A stretch of 64,000 nt of DNA from positions 21,950,001 to 22,014,000 of the forward strand of contig NC_088355.1 in assembly GCF_036884655.1 (NCBI RefSeq), given 5' to 3'. Origin of the DNA: Musa acuminata AAA Group. Taxonomy: Eukaryota > Streptophyta > Magnoliopsida > Zingiberales > Musaceae. Of the stretch, positions 30,359-43,201 are shown in pieces. Numbering within the stretch: the first letter of the stretch is position 1; every line of letters starts with the position of its first letter. The position numbers and the translations under genes were made by a program. The notes under the pieces are model-generated. The model saw nothing but the letters and a program-made list of their open reading frames with translations, did no database searches and was not told where the DNA came from.

Positions 30359-32884
30359 TGTAACATCCCTCATTTCCGAATTTTCGTATAAATTTCTGGT
30401 GATAATGTAAACATCTATTTTAAATTGACAAAAGAAATAGAGTATGAATCAAAGGTAACTTATTTTTAAGATTTGGGAGATCTGTTCAAAAAAAAAAAGA
30501 AAGAATCTGAGGACCTATATGTAAACCCTAAGGACCTAATCGTGAATATGATAAAAACAAAGACTAAACTGCAAAATGCACAAAATGACAAATCCCACCG
30601 CTTAAGCCTCTATGCCTTCGTTCTTAAGGAAGCAGAGAAGGCAGCTGCGTGGATGATCAGGGAAAGAAAGAAAGAAGAAGAAGAAGAAGGAGAAGAAGAA
30701 GAAGAAGAAGAAGAAGAAGAAGAAGAAAAATTTTGGGGCTTTAAGGGTTCTTGCCCAAATCCTTTCACTTAGGGTCAAAATTCCCAAAGGCAAGTGTTTC
30801 TAACCCCATCCCACAGAAAATTAGTCTCTGTTTTTATGTTGTTTCAAAATAAACTGAAGGATTTCTATCTAGAAACTGATATGTCTCTCTTTGGACATAG
30901 AACCATGGATTCTGAAATTTTTTCGGTAAATAGACCCCTATACACTGTTTCAGCTATAATTTTTAGTACAAAATGTGAATTAAGGCAGGAACTATTTTGT
31001 TTGAAATTATACTCTTATAAATTTCTTTTGACACTGATTTTGTAGATTTTGGACACTAAATACTTACCCAATCATATGTTTCAAATGAGCCTATAGATGC
31101 TGCAAAACAGGGATAAAGATTTCTGACCTTTTGATACTAAAATACCTATAACTCTCTGTTGAAAATTCTGATTTATACCAAACTGACTTCATCCGAAACT
31201 AGACTTGCAGACCTTTCTTTTGAAATATAGTTTGAAAATTTTGAAACTCAAATGCCTACCCTATTATCTGTTGAATCCGACCCTATGTATTCTGCAAAAC
31301 AGTGATTGTGTCCTTGACCTTGTGTTACCAAATCAAAGGTAACTCCTTGTGGGAAACCCTGATTCGTACGAAACTTGTTTCCACAAAAAAGGGATTGATA
31401 TATCTTTCGACAGTAGTTTTCTTATGGGTATTGGAGCATAATTGATAATCTGAAATATTTGTTCTATGTGCCATTGGAATTCTGTCAGAAATCAAGCTTT
31501 GGTCGATTTCGTGTATTCTGTTTCGTTTCTTTGGATATTGAATTCATCTAATATTCTTATTTGAATTGAGCCAAGTATGATTGCTTGGAATCCCTATATA
31601 CTCTAGCTTTCATTTCATTTCAAATCTGAATACATTTGTGAGAGCTTTGTTCCTTGCATCGTATTGTCTCGAAAAGGCACATGTATGTTTTTGTTGTTCC
31701 GCATGTGCTTCCGATATATGCTACTTCTTGTTAAACTGCCCTTTTCTACTATGGTGATTGTGGGACTATCTGAACCTTTGCCAGAAATGGTAAAGGGTAT
31801 GTGCTTAGAGCCTGCGATGCTCTGTCGGCCCCTTCTGACTTTACCTAGACGTGGGTGGATGGAGCTCCCAGACGTGGGTGACTTCTGTCTGGTGGTCATT
31901 CAGAAATGGATATATCACGTTCTGTTTGAGGTCCCACTACACCTTCTGTATGTTTGATATGATATCCAGAGCTTTGGTTATGTGTTTTTATACATGCTTT
32001 GGATAAGAATGATATGAATGCAACGTCAAAGACGACGTTTGAGCTTCTGTTTGGTATGTGATATTGATAAGCTCCGAAATGTTTCATTCATTGTTGTTAT
32101 GCTTCGAAATGTTCTATACGCTGTTGATATGCTCTGGAACATTTCATATGTCATTGATAAGCTCCGATATGTTTCATTTGTTATTGTTATGCTCCAAAAC
32201 GTTTCATTCGTTTCTGATATGCTCCAATTACTCTATGCCCCATATGTTATGAACCAAATATGTATGATTGAAAGGACAATTGTGATTCTGCACCTAATGA
32301 TATTTTGTCTACGAATTCGTATATTCTGCCTCGTATTATGAAACTTTATCTCTTTGGAAATTGTCCTGTTTTGATATGGATATGTTGGTCACTTGCTGAG
32401 CTCTATATGCTCACCCCGTTTGTTAATAAATTTTTCAGGATAGCGTATCACTTGCTTAAATGTTAAGATTGGGCTGAGGTAGTGGAAAGTTAGAAGATTT
32501 TGGGTAGATCTGTGTTAGCATATATGTATTTGTTGTATAAGCCACTCTGCATTTAATGAAATGTTGACGATGAATCTAAACCTGTGGATTTTGTGTAAGT
32601 TAAAGGATCCCCCATGTTTAGGATTTTGGAATGTTAAGTTAAATTCATGTAACGATACGAACTTATGGTAATCGTTGGTTTGGTGACTGCATAGACTTCC
32701 CCACTTGTGAAATTATGTTGGGGTTATTATTTTGATGAGTTAAATTCAGTATGTTTGAATTATCGAGTGATGTGTGGGATGTTTTGATCTGAATGTTTTC
32801 TTAGTGACCTCAAATGTGTGTTTGGATCCTGGATTAGTTGTAATGAAAATTTTAAATATTGTCGATATTTTGAGGGGCGTGACA
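30359..32884 (+). repeat. 5' LTR of the Tekay-like element
   Basis: TGTAACATCCCTC...GGGCGTGACA, 2526 bp. It contains a GAA/GAAGAA microsatellite (about 30675-30728) and six 30-bp units (32052-32230). It lacks about 45 bp present in the 3' LTR around 39860-39907. Confidence 0.95.
30675..30728 (+). repeat. GAA microsatellite in the 5' LTR
   Basis: A run of GAA triplets with a few interruptions; the 3' LTR copy (37768-37806) is shorter. It creates a spurious poly-Glu frame. Confidence 0.9.
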
Positions 32885-32888
32885 GAGG

Positions 32889-32900
32889 TGGTATCAAAGC
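32889..32900 (+). other. Primer-binding site of the Tekay-like element
   Basis: TGGTATCAAAGC, one base off the iMet consensus, four bases after the LTR end. Confidence 0.85.
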
Positions 32901-33003
32901 ATGATTTGAGAATCACTAAGAATATTTTTTTTTTTTAGGTTTATTGACTATTATTTAGAGATTGATCAAAGAAAATATTCTTTTGATGTTTTAGGAAGCA
33001 AGG

Positions 33004-34488
33004 ATGACGAGATCATCTGGTTCTCCTGTTGCATCTACTGCTGATCAATTGAGTGGTATCATGCGGACTTTTGAGACTATGGCACAAGTGATGCAACAAC
33101 AACAACAACCTATCCTACAAGGAAGAAATGAGGGAACAAGAACATCAAACCAGACGGGGTTGGGAATTGAACAGTTTAAGAAGCTTAGTCCTCCCAGTTT
33201 TAGTGGTGAGTCTGATCCAATGGTGGCAGAACGATGGATGATGCAGATAGAGAAAATATTTGATGCCTTAAATTACCCTGATAATCGAAAGGTTTTTCTT
33301 GCCACCTTTATGTTGGAAGGAGAAGCTGAACACTGGTGGAGAATGATTAAGAGGATGTCTGAAATCAAACATGAGCCAATGACATGGAAGTTATTCCAAG
33401 AAAAGTTTAATGATAAATATTTTCCAGATTGTATGAGAGAGCAAAAAGAATTGGAGTTCTTGAATCTTATCCAGGGAAGTATGACGGTTACAAAGTATGA
33501 ATCTAAATTCACTGAGCTCTCCAGGTTTGCCACACATATGACTGATGATGAATCTAGAAAAGCAAGAAGGTTTGAAAGGGGATTACGGCCAGCAATAAGA
33601 AGCCGAATGTCAGCTTTAAAACTACAAACATATGCGGATACGGTAAAAAGAGCTTTGAAAATTGAACGAGACATGGAGGAAATTCAAGAAATCATTGGCA
33701 AGAACAAAAAGGACAAATTTACTAGCAAAAGTAGGAGAGAAAATGAATATGAAGCTAGTAACAAGAGGTTTAAGACATCTGGATTTGAGAAATGGAAACC
33801 ATTATGGAGGACTCAGTCATGTGCAAAATGTGGATTAAATCATGAAACAAGTCAGTGTTTTCGGGTGACTGGAGCATGTTTTGGTTGTGGAAAGTTGGAT
33901 CATCAAATAAAAGATTGCCCTTTGAGGAAGAAGAAAGAGCCACTGTCTCCTAGACCCTCAGCCCATGCTAGAGTGTACGCCATCACTGAACAAGATTCTA
34001 AAGCTTCTAAATCAGTGGTGGAAGGTATTCTTCATGTTTCTAAAAGAAATGCAAAAGTTTTGTTTGATCCCGGCTCCAACTTATCGTTTGTTTCACAATA
34101 CTTTGCTTGTCACTTGGATATTCTACCTAAACCCCTGGATTATATGTTATATGTAACAACTGCTGTTGGAGATTCATTGGCAACAAACTTGATTTACCCA
34201 TCTTATTTGATCTCTATTGGAGACCACGAACTCTTTGCTGATTTGATTCTCCTAGAGATCCAGGGTTTTGATATTATACTTGGCATGGATTGGTTATCTT
34301 CTCATCACGCTAGTATTGATTGTTACAAAAAAATAATTACTCTCTGCATACCAAATATGCCTATATTTTTCTTTGAGGGCATTAAGCATGATTTGCCTCC
34401 TTGCTTGATATCAGCACTTCAAGCTTATCATCTTATGCAGAAAGGTTGTTTTTGTTATATGGTGTGTGTAAAGGAGCATTCAAATTAG
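33004..34488 (+). pseudogene. gag: Gag and aspartic protease of the Tekay-like element
   Basis: 494 codons from the ATG at 33004 to a TAG at 34486-34488. A Gln-rich stretch lies near residues 35-40. The Retrotrans_gag domain is at about 60-235 (PPSFSGESDPMVAERWM, then LEGEAEHWWRMIK, then FNDKYFP). Two zinc-binding boxes follow, CAKCGLNHETSQCF and the CCHC knuckle CFGCGKLDHQIKDC (residues 292-305). The protease is at about 340-460, with FDPGSN at 354-359 in place of the more common DSG/DTG and ILGMDWL near the end. The TAG separates it from RT, with which it would normally be continuous. Confidence 0.9.
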
Positions 34489-35885
34489 GAAACCCACCTA
34501 GATGAAATTTCAGTGGTCAAAGAATTCCCTGATGTATTCCCAGATGACTTGCCTGGTTTACCTCTAGATAGAGAGGGTGAATTTGCTATTAATCTGGTCC
34601 CCAGTACAACCCCAATATCTAAGCCTCCCTGTAGAATGGCACCACTTGAGCTAGAGGAATTAAAGAAGCAAATACAAGAATTATTAGATAAGGGTTTCAT
34701 ACGACCCAATGTATCCCCATGGGGTGCTCCGGTACTATTAGTTAAGAAGAAGGATGGAACTTTGAGGCTTTGTATTGATTATAGACAGTTGAATCAGGTG
34801 ACCATCAAAAACAAGTATCCCATACATAGAATTGATGATTTGTTTGATCAACTGCAGGGTGCACAAGTATTCTCTAAGATTGACCTGAGGTCAGGTTACT
34901 ATCAGTTGAAGATCAAGGAGGAGGATATTTCAAAAACAGCTTTCAGAACTCGATATGGTCATTATGAATTCTTGGTGATGCCTTTTGGTTTGACAAATGC
35001 CCCTACAGCTTTTATGGAATTAATGAATAGGATATTTCAACCGCTCTTGGATATCTATGTAATTATATTTATTGATGACATATTGGTGTATTCAAGGAGT
35101 AATCAAGAGCATGAGGAACACTTGAGAAAAGTATTGTCCATACTAAGAGAAAAGAAGTTGTATGCAAAGTTCAGCAAATGTGAATTTTGGTTGAATGAAG
35201 TTGCTTTCTTAGGCCATGTGATTTCAGGGAAGGGTATATCTGTTGATCCAAGAAAAATAGAAGCTGTTGTTGAATAGGAAGTACCAACAAATGTAATGGA
35301 GGTTAGAAGCTTCTTGGGCATGGCAGGTTATTACAGGAGATTTGTGGAGGGATTTTCTCGAATTGCTCAACCTCTCACCAAACTCACTAAGAAGAATATG
35401 AAATTTGTATGGGGTGATGATTGTGAGCAAAGTTTTCAAGAGTTAAAAAGAGGATTGACTAGTGCCCCTATTCTCACTATTCCAAGTGGTAGTGATGAGT
35501 TTGTAGTTTATACTGATGCTTCAAGAAAGGGCCTAGGATGTGTTTTGATGCAGGAAGGGAGAGTAATTGTGTATGCTTCTAGGCAACTTAAAGGTTATGA
35601 ATTGAATTATCCAACTCATGATTTGGAATTGGCAGCAATTATTTTTGCTCTAAAGATTTGGAGACATTATTTGTATGGTTAACAGTTTGAAATCTTTACT
35701 GATCACAAGAGTTTAAAATATATTTTCACTCAGAAAGAGTTAAACATGAGGCTGCGAAGATGGATAGAACTTCTGAAGGATTATGATTGTGCCATCCGTT
35801 ATCACCCGGGCAAGGCCAATGTTGTAGCTGATGCACTTAGTAGGAAATCTACAAGTTTTATGGCTAGTCTGGTCGTGAAGCAATG
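34489..35885 (+). pseudogene. pol: Reverse transcriptase and RNase H of the Tekay-like element
   Basis: The frame 34513-35277 starts with [20 protein letters not shown]. It has [20 protein letters not shown] motifs (here with [11 protein letters not shown]), [59 protein letters not shown] and the catalytic [11 protein letters not shown]. After a TAG (35275-35277), 35296-35682 contains [15 protein letters not shown] and then RNase H ([16 protein letters not shown]). Past a [13 protein letters not shown] and VVADALSRK continue to about 35850. Apart from the point stops the domain appears complete. Confidence 0.9.
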
Positions 35886-37431
35886 AAAGTTATTAGAAGA
35901 AAATTTTGATTTGAAAGCTTTGAGGAAAGAGCAAGACTCGACGATATTGATGGCCTCTATTCAAGTGCAATCTGATCTTATTCAACAAATTAAGGAAGGA
36001 CAATTACGAGATCCATATTTAATCTACTTGAGGAATGAAGTAGAAAAGGAATTGAAGCCACAATTTCAAGTTTCAAAGGATGGCCTCTTGAGATTTGGGG
36101 AGAGAGTATGTGTACCAAATGAACCGGATATCAAGAATCAAATCCTAAAGGAAAGTCATACTTCAAAGTACACCAAACATCTTGGAAGCACTAAGATGTA
36201 TAGAGATCTTCAAAGTCATTATTGGTGGGAAGGCATGAAGAAGGAAATTGCAATGTATGTTTCAAAATGTTTGACTTGTCAGCAAATCAAAGTAGAACAC
36301 CAAAGACCTGGAGGGTTGTTGCAACCTTTAGATATTCCTGAATGGAAATGGGTATGTATTACTATGGATTTTGTTTCAGGACTACCCAGAACCTTTAGAA
36401 AGCATGATGCTATTTGGGTTATCATCGATAGGTTAACAAAATCTGCACACTTCCTACCGATTAATATGACTAATTCGCTTGATAGACTTGCAGATTTATA
36501 TGTTAATGAAATAGTAAGACTTCATGGTATTCTAAAGGAGATCATCTCTGATAGAGACTCCAGATTTCTCTCTAGATTCTGGAGAAGAATACAAGAATCT
36601 ATGGGCACTAAAGTTAAGTTTAGTACTGCATATCATCCTCAGACTGATGGTCAGTCAGAAAGAACAATTCAAACACTTGAGGATCTGCTTAGAGCCTATG
36701 TTGTGGATTAGAAAGGTGAATGGGATAAGGATATTTCACTTGTTGAGTTCACTTATAATAATAGTTATCATTCAAGTATTCATATGGCTCCTTATGAAGC
36801 TTTATATGGGCGAAAGTGCATAACACCTATATGTTGAGAGGAAGTTGGTGACAGAAGGCTATTAGCACCGAACAAGGTACAAGAAACTACCGAGAAAATT
36901 CAAGTAATAAGGAAAAGGTTAAAAACTGCTCAGAGTCGTCAAAAGAGTTATGCCGACAATAGAAGACGAGATATTGAGTTTGAAATCAGAGATTTTGTAT
37001 TCTTAAAAGTCTCCCCTTCCAAAGGCATTATAAGGTTTGGGAAGAAAGGAAAATTAAGCCCAAGATTTATTGGACCTTTTGAGGTTCTTAAGAGGGTTGG
37101 TTCTGTCGCTTATAGGTTTGCCTTGCCACCAGCATTGTGCCATGTCCATGATATATTTAATGTCTCGATGATTAGGTAGTATATATATGACCCTTCTCAC
37201 ATCATTAAGTATGAGCTAGTAGAGATCGATAAAGATTTATCTTATATGGGAGAGCCTATTCAGATTGTTGATAAGAAAGAAAAAGTCCTAAGGAATCGGG
37301 TCATCCCACTGGTTCAAGTAATTTGGAGACATCATTCTGGAGAGGAGACAACTTGGGAGCTAGAGAAGGAAATGAAAAAGGTGTACCCCCGTCTTTTCAT
37401 CGATAGAGGTACGATAAATTTAGAGGACTAA
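35886..37431 (+). pseudogene. pol: Integrase with C-terminal chromodomain (Tekay-like element)
   Basis: The HHCC region is at about 36147-36290 (HTSKYTKHLGSTKMYRDL, then CLTCQQIK). The DDE core lies at 36358-36690, with MDFVSGLPR, ISDRDSRFLS and YHPQTDGQSERT. Stops follow at 36709 and 36836. The GPY/F module is at about 37057-37130 ([16 protein letters not shown]). A chromodomain-like end is at 37246-37431 (VIWRHHSGEETTWELE). In chromoviruses this tail is thought to direct integration to heterochromatin by binding histone marks; no host gene is seen in this window. Confidence 0.88.
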
Positions 37432-37442
37432 AATTTTCTTTT

Positions 37443-37455
37443 AAGGGGGGGAGAG
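37443..37455 (+). other. Polypurine tract of the Tekay-like element
   Basis: AAGGGGGGGAGAG immediately precedes the 3' LTR. Confidence 0.85.
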
Positions 37456-40008
37456 TGTAACATCCCTCATTTCCGAATTTTCGTATAAATTTCTGGTGAT
37501 AATATAAGCATCTATTTTAAATTGACAAAAGAAATAGAGTATGAATCAGAGGTAACTTATTTTTAAGATTTGGGAGATCTGTTAAAAAAAAAAAAGAAAG
37601 AATCTGAGGACCTATATGTAAACCCTAAGGACCTAATCGTGAATATGATAAAAACAAGGACTAAATTGCAAAACGCACAAAATGACAAATCCCACCGCTT
37701 AAGCCTCTCTGCCTTCGTTCTTAAGGAAGCAAAGAAGGCAGCTGCGTGGATGATCAGGGAAAGAAAGAAAGAAGAAGAAGAAGAAGGAGAAGAAGAAGAA
37801 GAAAAATTTTGGGGCTTTAAGGGTTCTTGCCCAAATCCTTTCACTTAGGGTCAAAATTCCCAAAGGCAAGTGTTTCTAACCCCATCCCACAGAAAATTAG
37901 TCTCTGTTTTTATGTTATTTCAAAATAAACTGAAGGATTTCTATCTAGAAACTGATATGTCTCTCTTTGGACATAGAACCATGGATTCTGAAATTTTTTC
38001 GGTAAACAGACCCCTATACACTGTTTCAGCTATAATTTTTAGTACAAAATGTGAATTCAGGCAGGAACTATTTTTTTTGAAATTATACTCTTATAAAGTT
38101 CTTTTGACACTGATTTTGTAGATTTTGGACACCAAATACTTACCCAATCATATGTTTCAAATGAGCCTATAGATGCTGCAAAATAGGGATAAAGATTTCT
38201 GACCTTTTGATACTAAAATACCTATAACTCTCTGTTGGAAATTCTGATTTGTACCAAACTGACTTTGTCCGAAACTAGACTTGCAGACCTTTCTTTTGAA
38301 ATATAGTTTGAAAATTTTGAAACTCAAATGCCTACCCTATTATCTGTTGAATCCGACCCTATCTATTCTGCAAAACAGTGATTGTGTCCTTGACCTTGTG
38401 TTACCAAATCAAAGGTAACTCCTTGTGGGAAACCCTGATTCGTACGAAACTTGTTTCCACAGAAAATGGATTGATATATCTTTCGACAGTAGTTTTCTTA
38501 TGGGTATTGGAGCATAATTGATAATCTGAAATATTTGTTCTATGTGCCATTGGAATTCTGTCAGAAATCAAGCTTTGGTCGATTTCGCGTATTCTGTTTC
38601 GTTTCTTTGGATATTGAATTCATCTAATATTCTTATTTGAATTGAGCCAAGTATGATTGCTTGGAATCCCTATATACTCTAGCTTTCATTTCATTTCAAA
38701 TCTGAATACATTTGTGAGAGCTTTGTTCCTTGCATCGTATTGTCTCGAAAAGGCACATGTATGTTTTTGTTGTTCCGCATGTGCTTCCGATATATGCTAC
38801 TTCTTGTTAAACTGCCCTTTTGTACTATGGTGATTGTGGGACTGTCTGGACCTTTGCCAGAAATGGTAAAGGGTATGTGCTTAGAGCCTGCGATGCTCTG
38901 TCGGCCCCTTTTGACTTTACCTAGACGTGGGTGGATGGAGCTCCCAGACGTGGGTGACTTCTGTCTGGTGGTCATTCAGAAATGGATATATCACGTTCTG
39001 TTTGAGGTCCCACTACACCTTCTGTATGTTTGATATGATATCCAAAGCTTTGGTTATGTGTTTTTATACATGCTTTGGATAAGAATGATATGAATGCAAC
39101 GTCAAAGACGACGTTTGAGCTTCTGTTTGGTATGTGATGTTGATAAGCTCCGAAATGTTTCATTCATTGTTGTTATGCTTCGAAATGTTCTATACGCTGT
39201 TGATATGCTCTGGAACATTTCATATGCCATTGATAAGCTCCGATATGTTTCATTTGTTATTGTTATGCTCCAAAACGTTTCATTCGTTTCTGATATGCTC
39301 CAATTACTCTATGCCCTATATGTTATGAACCAAATATATATGATTGAAAGGACAATTGTGATTCTGCACCTAATGATATTTTGTCTACGAATTCGTATAT
39401 TCTGCCTCGTATTATGAAACTTTATCTCTTTGGAAATTGTCCTGTTTTGATATGGATATGTTGGTCACTTGCTGAGCTCTATATGCTCACCCCGTTTGTT
39501 AATAAATTTTTCAGGATAGCGTATCGCTTGCTTAAATGTTAAGATTGGGCTGAGGCAGTGGAAAGTTAGAAGATTTTGGGTAGATCTGTGTTAGCATATA
39601 TGTATTTGTTGTATAAGCCACTCTGCATTTAATGAAATGTTGACGATGAATCTAAACCTGTGGATTTTGTGTAAGTTAAAGGATCCCTCATGTTTAGGAT
39701 TTTGGAATGTTAAGTTAAATTCATGTAATGATACGAACTTATGGTAATCGTTGGTTTGGTGACTGCATAGACTTCCCCACTTGTGAAATTATGTTGGGGT
39801 TATTATTTTGATGAGTTAAGTTCAGTTTGTTTGAATTATCGAGTGATGTGTGGGATGTTTATGAACTGCATAGGGTTATGAATTTGTAGACTATAGAGGT
39901 GAAATTTTTGATCTAAATGTTTTCTTAGTGACCTCAAATGTGTGTTTGGATCCTAGATTAGTTGTGATGAAAATTTTAAATATTGTCGATATTTTGAGGG
40001 GCGTGATA
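37456..40008 (+). repeat. 3' LTR of the Tekay-like element
   Basis: 2553 bp. It starts TGTAACATCC and ends GCGTGATA, where the terminal CA has mutated. It is very similar to the 5' LTR except for microsatellite length and the segment missing from the 5' copy. Confidence 0.94.
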
Positions 40009-40013
40009 AGGCA

Positions 40014-40379
40014 TGACACGTATAATGCTTTGAATTCCTCTTCTCCTTGTATGTTATAATTTTTTGTGCATGAAAGAGGAAACTCATTTTTTCAAAAAAA
40101 AATTTACATAAGAGTGTACAGGAAAATCCGATTTTTAGCATTCAAATTGTTAAGCAAATCCAAAAAACGAAATGAACTTTTTCATGCATTCGGACATGAG
40201 TAAGCTACTGATTTTCAAGGACAAAACATAATTTCCAACATGTTATTTGATCAAGTGATACCAAGGCATGTAATAGTAATCAAGTGATTTGATCATTCAA
40301 TAAAGTCCGAAAAATAATTTTAACTAGTTTAAGTATTCGGACACATCAACATTCCTAATTCTCTTCTTATGAAATCAAA
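40014..40379 (-). other. Post-pol noncoding part of element D, right of the Tekay-like insertion
   Basis: No gene is seen. It is similar to 46040-46570 of element 3 (for example TTCGGACA and AAAGTCCGAAAA words), so it belongs to the 3' noncoding region of the family. Confidence 0.7.
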
Positions 40380-40702
40380 TTATTCTTCACTTAGAGGTTT
40401 TGTAAAGATATCAGCTAGTTGATGTTTCGTATCAATGAACTCTATGATTACATCATGATTCGTAACATGATCTCGTATAAAGTGATGTCTAATATCAATA
40501 TGTTTTGTTCTTGAGTGTTGTATAGGGTTCTTTGTTAAGCATATTACACTTGTGTTATCACATTTAATGGGAATATTTTTAAGATGAACTTTATAATCTT
40601 CTAAGGTGTTTTTCATCCAACAACTTGTGCACAGCATGCACTTGCTGCAATATATTCAGCTTCGGTTGTTGATAGTGCAACCGAGTTTTGTTTCTTAGAT
40701 GA
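40380..40702 (-). pseudogene. pol: RNase H C-terminal half of element D
   Basis: The frame 40637-40380 reads IPIKCDNTSVICLTKNPIQH, then HIDIRHHFIRDH and LADIFTKPL, the conserved end of SIRE-type RNase H. A frameshift and lost residues around 40640-40710 separate it from the RT frame to its right. Confidence 0.85.
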
Positions 40703-41836
40703 TCAGGAAACATGGGCATGTCCTAAGAATTCACATATTCCTGATGTGCTTTTTCTATCTAATCTACAGCTAGCGAAGTCCGCATCAGCATAAGCAATTA
40801 ACTCAAGATTCTCTGATTTTGGGTACCATAATCCTAGATTTGTGGTACCATTAAGATATCTGAATATTCTTTTAACTGCTTTGAGATGAGATATCTTAGG
40901 GTTTGATTGAAATCTAGCACAAAGTCCTACATTGAACATGATGTCTGGTCTAGTTGCAGTGAGGTAAAGTAAACTTCCTATCATACCCCTATAAGTTTTT
41001 TGATCGAAGCTTTCTCCACTTTCATCAATTTCTAACTTAGTGGAGGTGCTCATAGGAGTGTTAATAGATTTTGAGTTATTCATATTAAACTTCTTTAGTA
41101 AACTCATAGCATATTTAGTTTGACTAATAAAGATGTCATTGCTTAGTTGTTTGATTTGTAGACCTAAGAAGAATGTTAACTCTCCCATTAGACTCATTTC
41201 GAATTCAAGACTTATAGTTTTAGCAAAAGATTCACAAAGAGATTCATTCGTAGAACCAAAGATAATATCATCAACATAAATTTGAATAATGAGAAAATTA
41301 TTTTCAAGGTTCTTGATGAATAATGTAGTATCAACCTTGCCTTTTATGAAATTATTTTCAAAAGGAAAAGAACTAAGTCTCTCATACCAAGCCCTTGGAG
41401 CTTGTTTTAAACCATAGAGAGCTTTAGTTAATCTAAACACATGATTAGGGAGACTATTATTTTCAAATCCAGGAGGTTGTTCAACATAGACTTCTTCGGA
41501 AATAAAGCCGTTAAGAAAAGCGCTTTTAACATCCATTTGAAACAACTTAAAATTATTACTACTAGCGTAGGCAAGGAGCATCCTTATGGCTTCTAATCGA
41601 GCCATAGGAGCAAAGGTTTCTTCATAATCGATACCTTCTTCTTGGTTGAAACCTTTGGCCATTAATCTAGCCTTGTTTCTAACCACGATACCATTTTCAT
41701 CTTGCTTGTTTCTAAAGACCCATTTAGTATCAATAACTAAATGGTCATTTGGCCTAGGAACAAGCGTCCATACCTCATTTCTCTCAAATTGATTCAATTC
41801 ATCTTGCATTGTGATAATCCATGAATCATCTTTCAT
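40703..41836 (-). pseudogene. pol: Copia reverse transcriptase of element D (SIRE/Maximus type)
   Basis: 377 open codons in minus sense. Motifs in order: [78 protein letters not shown], the catalytic [12 protein letters not shown] and FFLGLQIKQ. RNase H begins with [14 protein letters not shown] and YADADFA. The RT catalytic residues are present and the core is uninterrupted. Upstream sequence to about 41980 is the pre-RT linker with an in-frame stop. This is the best preserved pol piece of the SIRE-like family in the window. Confidence 0.92.
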
Positions 41837-42165
41837 GGCTTCATCAACACATTTGGGTTCAATTTGGGAGAGAAAAGCGGCGTTGGCACAAAAATTTTTA
41901 AGAGAAGATCATGTTTGAACCCCCTTTGATGTGTCTACTAAGATTAGCTCCTTAGGATGAGCATCTACATACTTCCAATCCTTGGGTAAGGAAATCTTGG
42001 AAGTGGATGCATCCAAGTTGCTAGTTGGAGATGGGGTTTCATTTAAATTCAAGGAATCAAAATTAACATCATCATCAAAATCATTTTTCCTAATTTCGGA
42101 AATCTCATTGAAAACAACATGAATGGATTCTTCAATAATAAATTCGTTACCTCTTCTCCGATGGC
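41837..42165 (-). pseudogene. Linker between gag and RT in element D, site of the protease-integrase deletion
   Basis: In minus sense this reads EESIHVVFNEISE, then LPKDWKYVDAHPKELI and [14 protein letters not shown], a segment that in SIRE elements lies between integrase and RT. It follows the end of gag almost directly, near 42150, so protease and integrase have been deleted. A stop lies near 41910. Confidence 0.75.
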
Positions 42166-43151
42166 CATTAAGGCGTAATGAGCAACTTGCTCGGTGTTAG
42201 ACTCCTCTTCTTCGGATGTGCTCGAATCATCCCATGTTGCTTTGAGTGCCTTCTTCTTTGTTGTTCTCTTTTTGGCTTGGGGACAATCACTCTTGTAGTG
42301 TTCCGGCTTTTTGCACTCATAGCAAATAACTTGGTCCTTCTTGGGTTCAAGTTTATTTTTAGTGTCATTCTTAAACTTGTTTCTTTTAATGAATTTTTAA
42401 AATTTTCTTGTTAGAAGTGCCAAGTCATCGTCACAGTCCTCATCACTTGAGTTTTCTTTCAAGTGGTCTTTCAAAGTTCTAAGTGTCATATCCTTCCTGT
42501 TCTTTGGAAGGATGTCTTCTTGCTCTTCATGAGTTTTGCAAGTCATCTCGTAGGTCATTAATGACCCAATTAGTTCTTTAAGAGGGAAGTTGTTTAGATC
42601 TTTACCTCTTGAATAACAGTGACTTTAGGATCCCAACTCTTAGGAAGGGATCTTAGAATCTTATTTACGAGCTCAAAATCCGAAAAACTTTTTTTGAGTC
42701 CTTTTAGACCGTTGATGACATCTGTGAAACGGGTAAACATGTCGCCAATAGTCTCACTCGGTTTCATTAGGAAAAGTTCGAAAGAGTGTAACAAAAGATT
42801 GATTTTTGACTCTTTCACTCTACTTGTGCCTTCATGAGTCACTTCGAGTGTGTGCCAAATATCAAATGCAGTTTCATAAATCGAAACACGATTAAACTCG
42901 TTTTTATCAAGTGCGCAAAATAAGGCATTCATAGCCTTTGCATTGAGAGCGAAAGCCGTCTTCTCCAAATCATTCCAATCGATCATTGGAAGAGAAGACT
43001 TCGAAAAACCATTTTTGACAAGATTTCAAAGTTCAACATCCATAGAGATAAGAAAGATCCTCATTCAAGTCTTCCAATAGGTGTAGTCCATCCCATTAAA
43101 CATTGGTGGACGTGTAATAGAATGGCCCTCTTGGTTTCCGGCGTAAGCCAT
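42166..43151 (-). pseudogene. gag: Gag of element D with CCHC zinc knuckle
   Basis: The start ATG is at 43151-43149. The N-terminus (ITRPPMFNGMDYTYWKT) runs into a stop near 43069. The open part 42986-42594 covers the UBN2 domain (NAKAMNALFCALDKN, FDIWHTLEVTHEGTSRVK, ILRSLPKSWDPK). A frameshift follows near 42594, then the acidic linker. The zinc knuckle CYECKKPEHYKSDC is at 42324-42283, followed by KKALKATWDDSSTSEEE. The homologous C-terminus in elements C and 3 lacks the knuckle. Confidence 0.88.
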
Positions 43152-43185
43152 CTCTCTTGGGTTTTAATCCGTTTGAGAGTTAACC

Positions 43186-43199
43186 GGGCTCTGATACCA
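43186..43199 (-). other. Primer-binding site of element D
   Basis: TGGTATCAGAGCCC on the minus strand, two bases from the LTR. Confidence 0.92.
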
Positions 43200-43201
43200 A
43201 T

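Larger units (their letters stand above)
30359..40008 (+). mobile_element. Tekay/Del-like Ty3/gypsy chromovirus inserted in element D
   Basis: 9650 bp with LTRs 30359-32884 and 37456-40008 and target duplication AGGCA (30354-30358, 40009-40013). In order: primer-binding site, gag with protease, RT, RNase H, integrase with a C-terminal chromodomain, polypurine tract. LTRs of about 2.5 kb and a chromodomain are typical of the Tekay/Del lineage. At least six in-frame stops interrupt gag-pol (near 34486, 35275, 35680, 35883, 36709 and 36836), so it is defective although most domains are legible. Confidence 0.93.

Noticed and set aside
30473..30772. Frame ending in a poly-Glu run in the Tekay-like LTR
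   Set aside because: Produced by the GAA microsatellite, lies in a promoter-bearing LTR, and differs in length in the other LTR.
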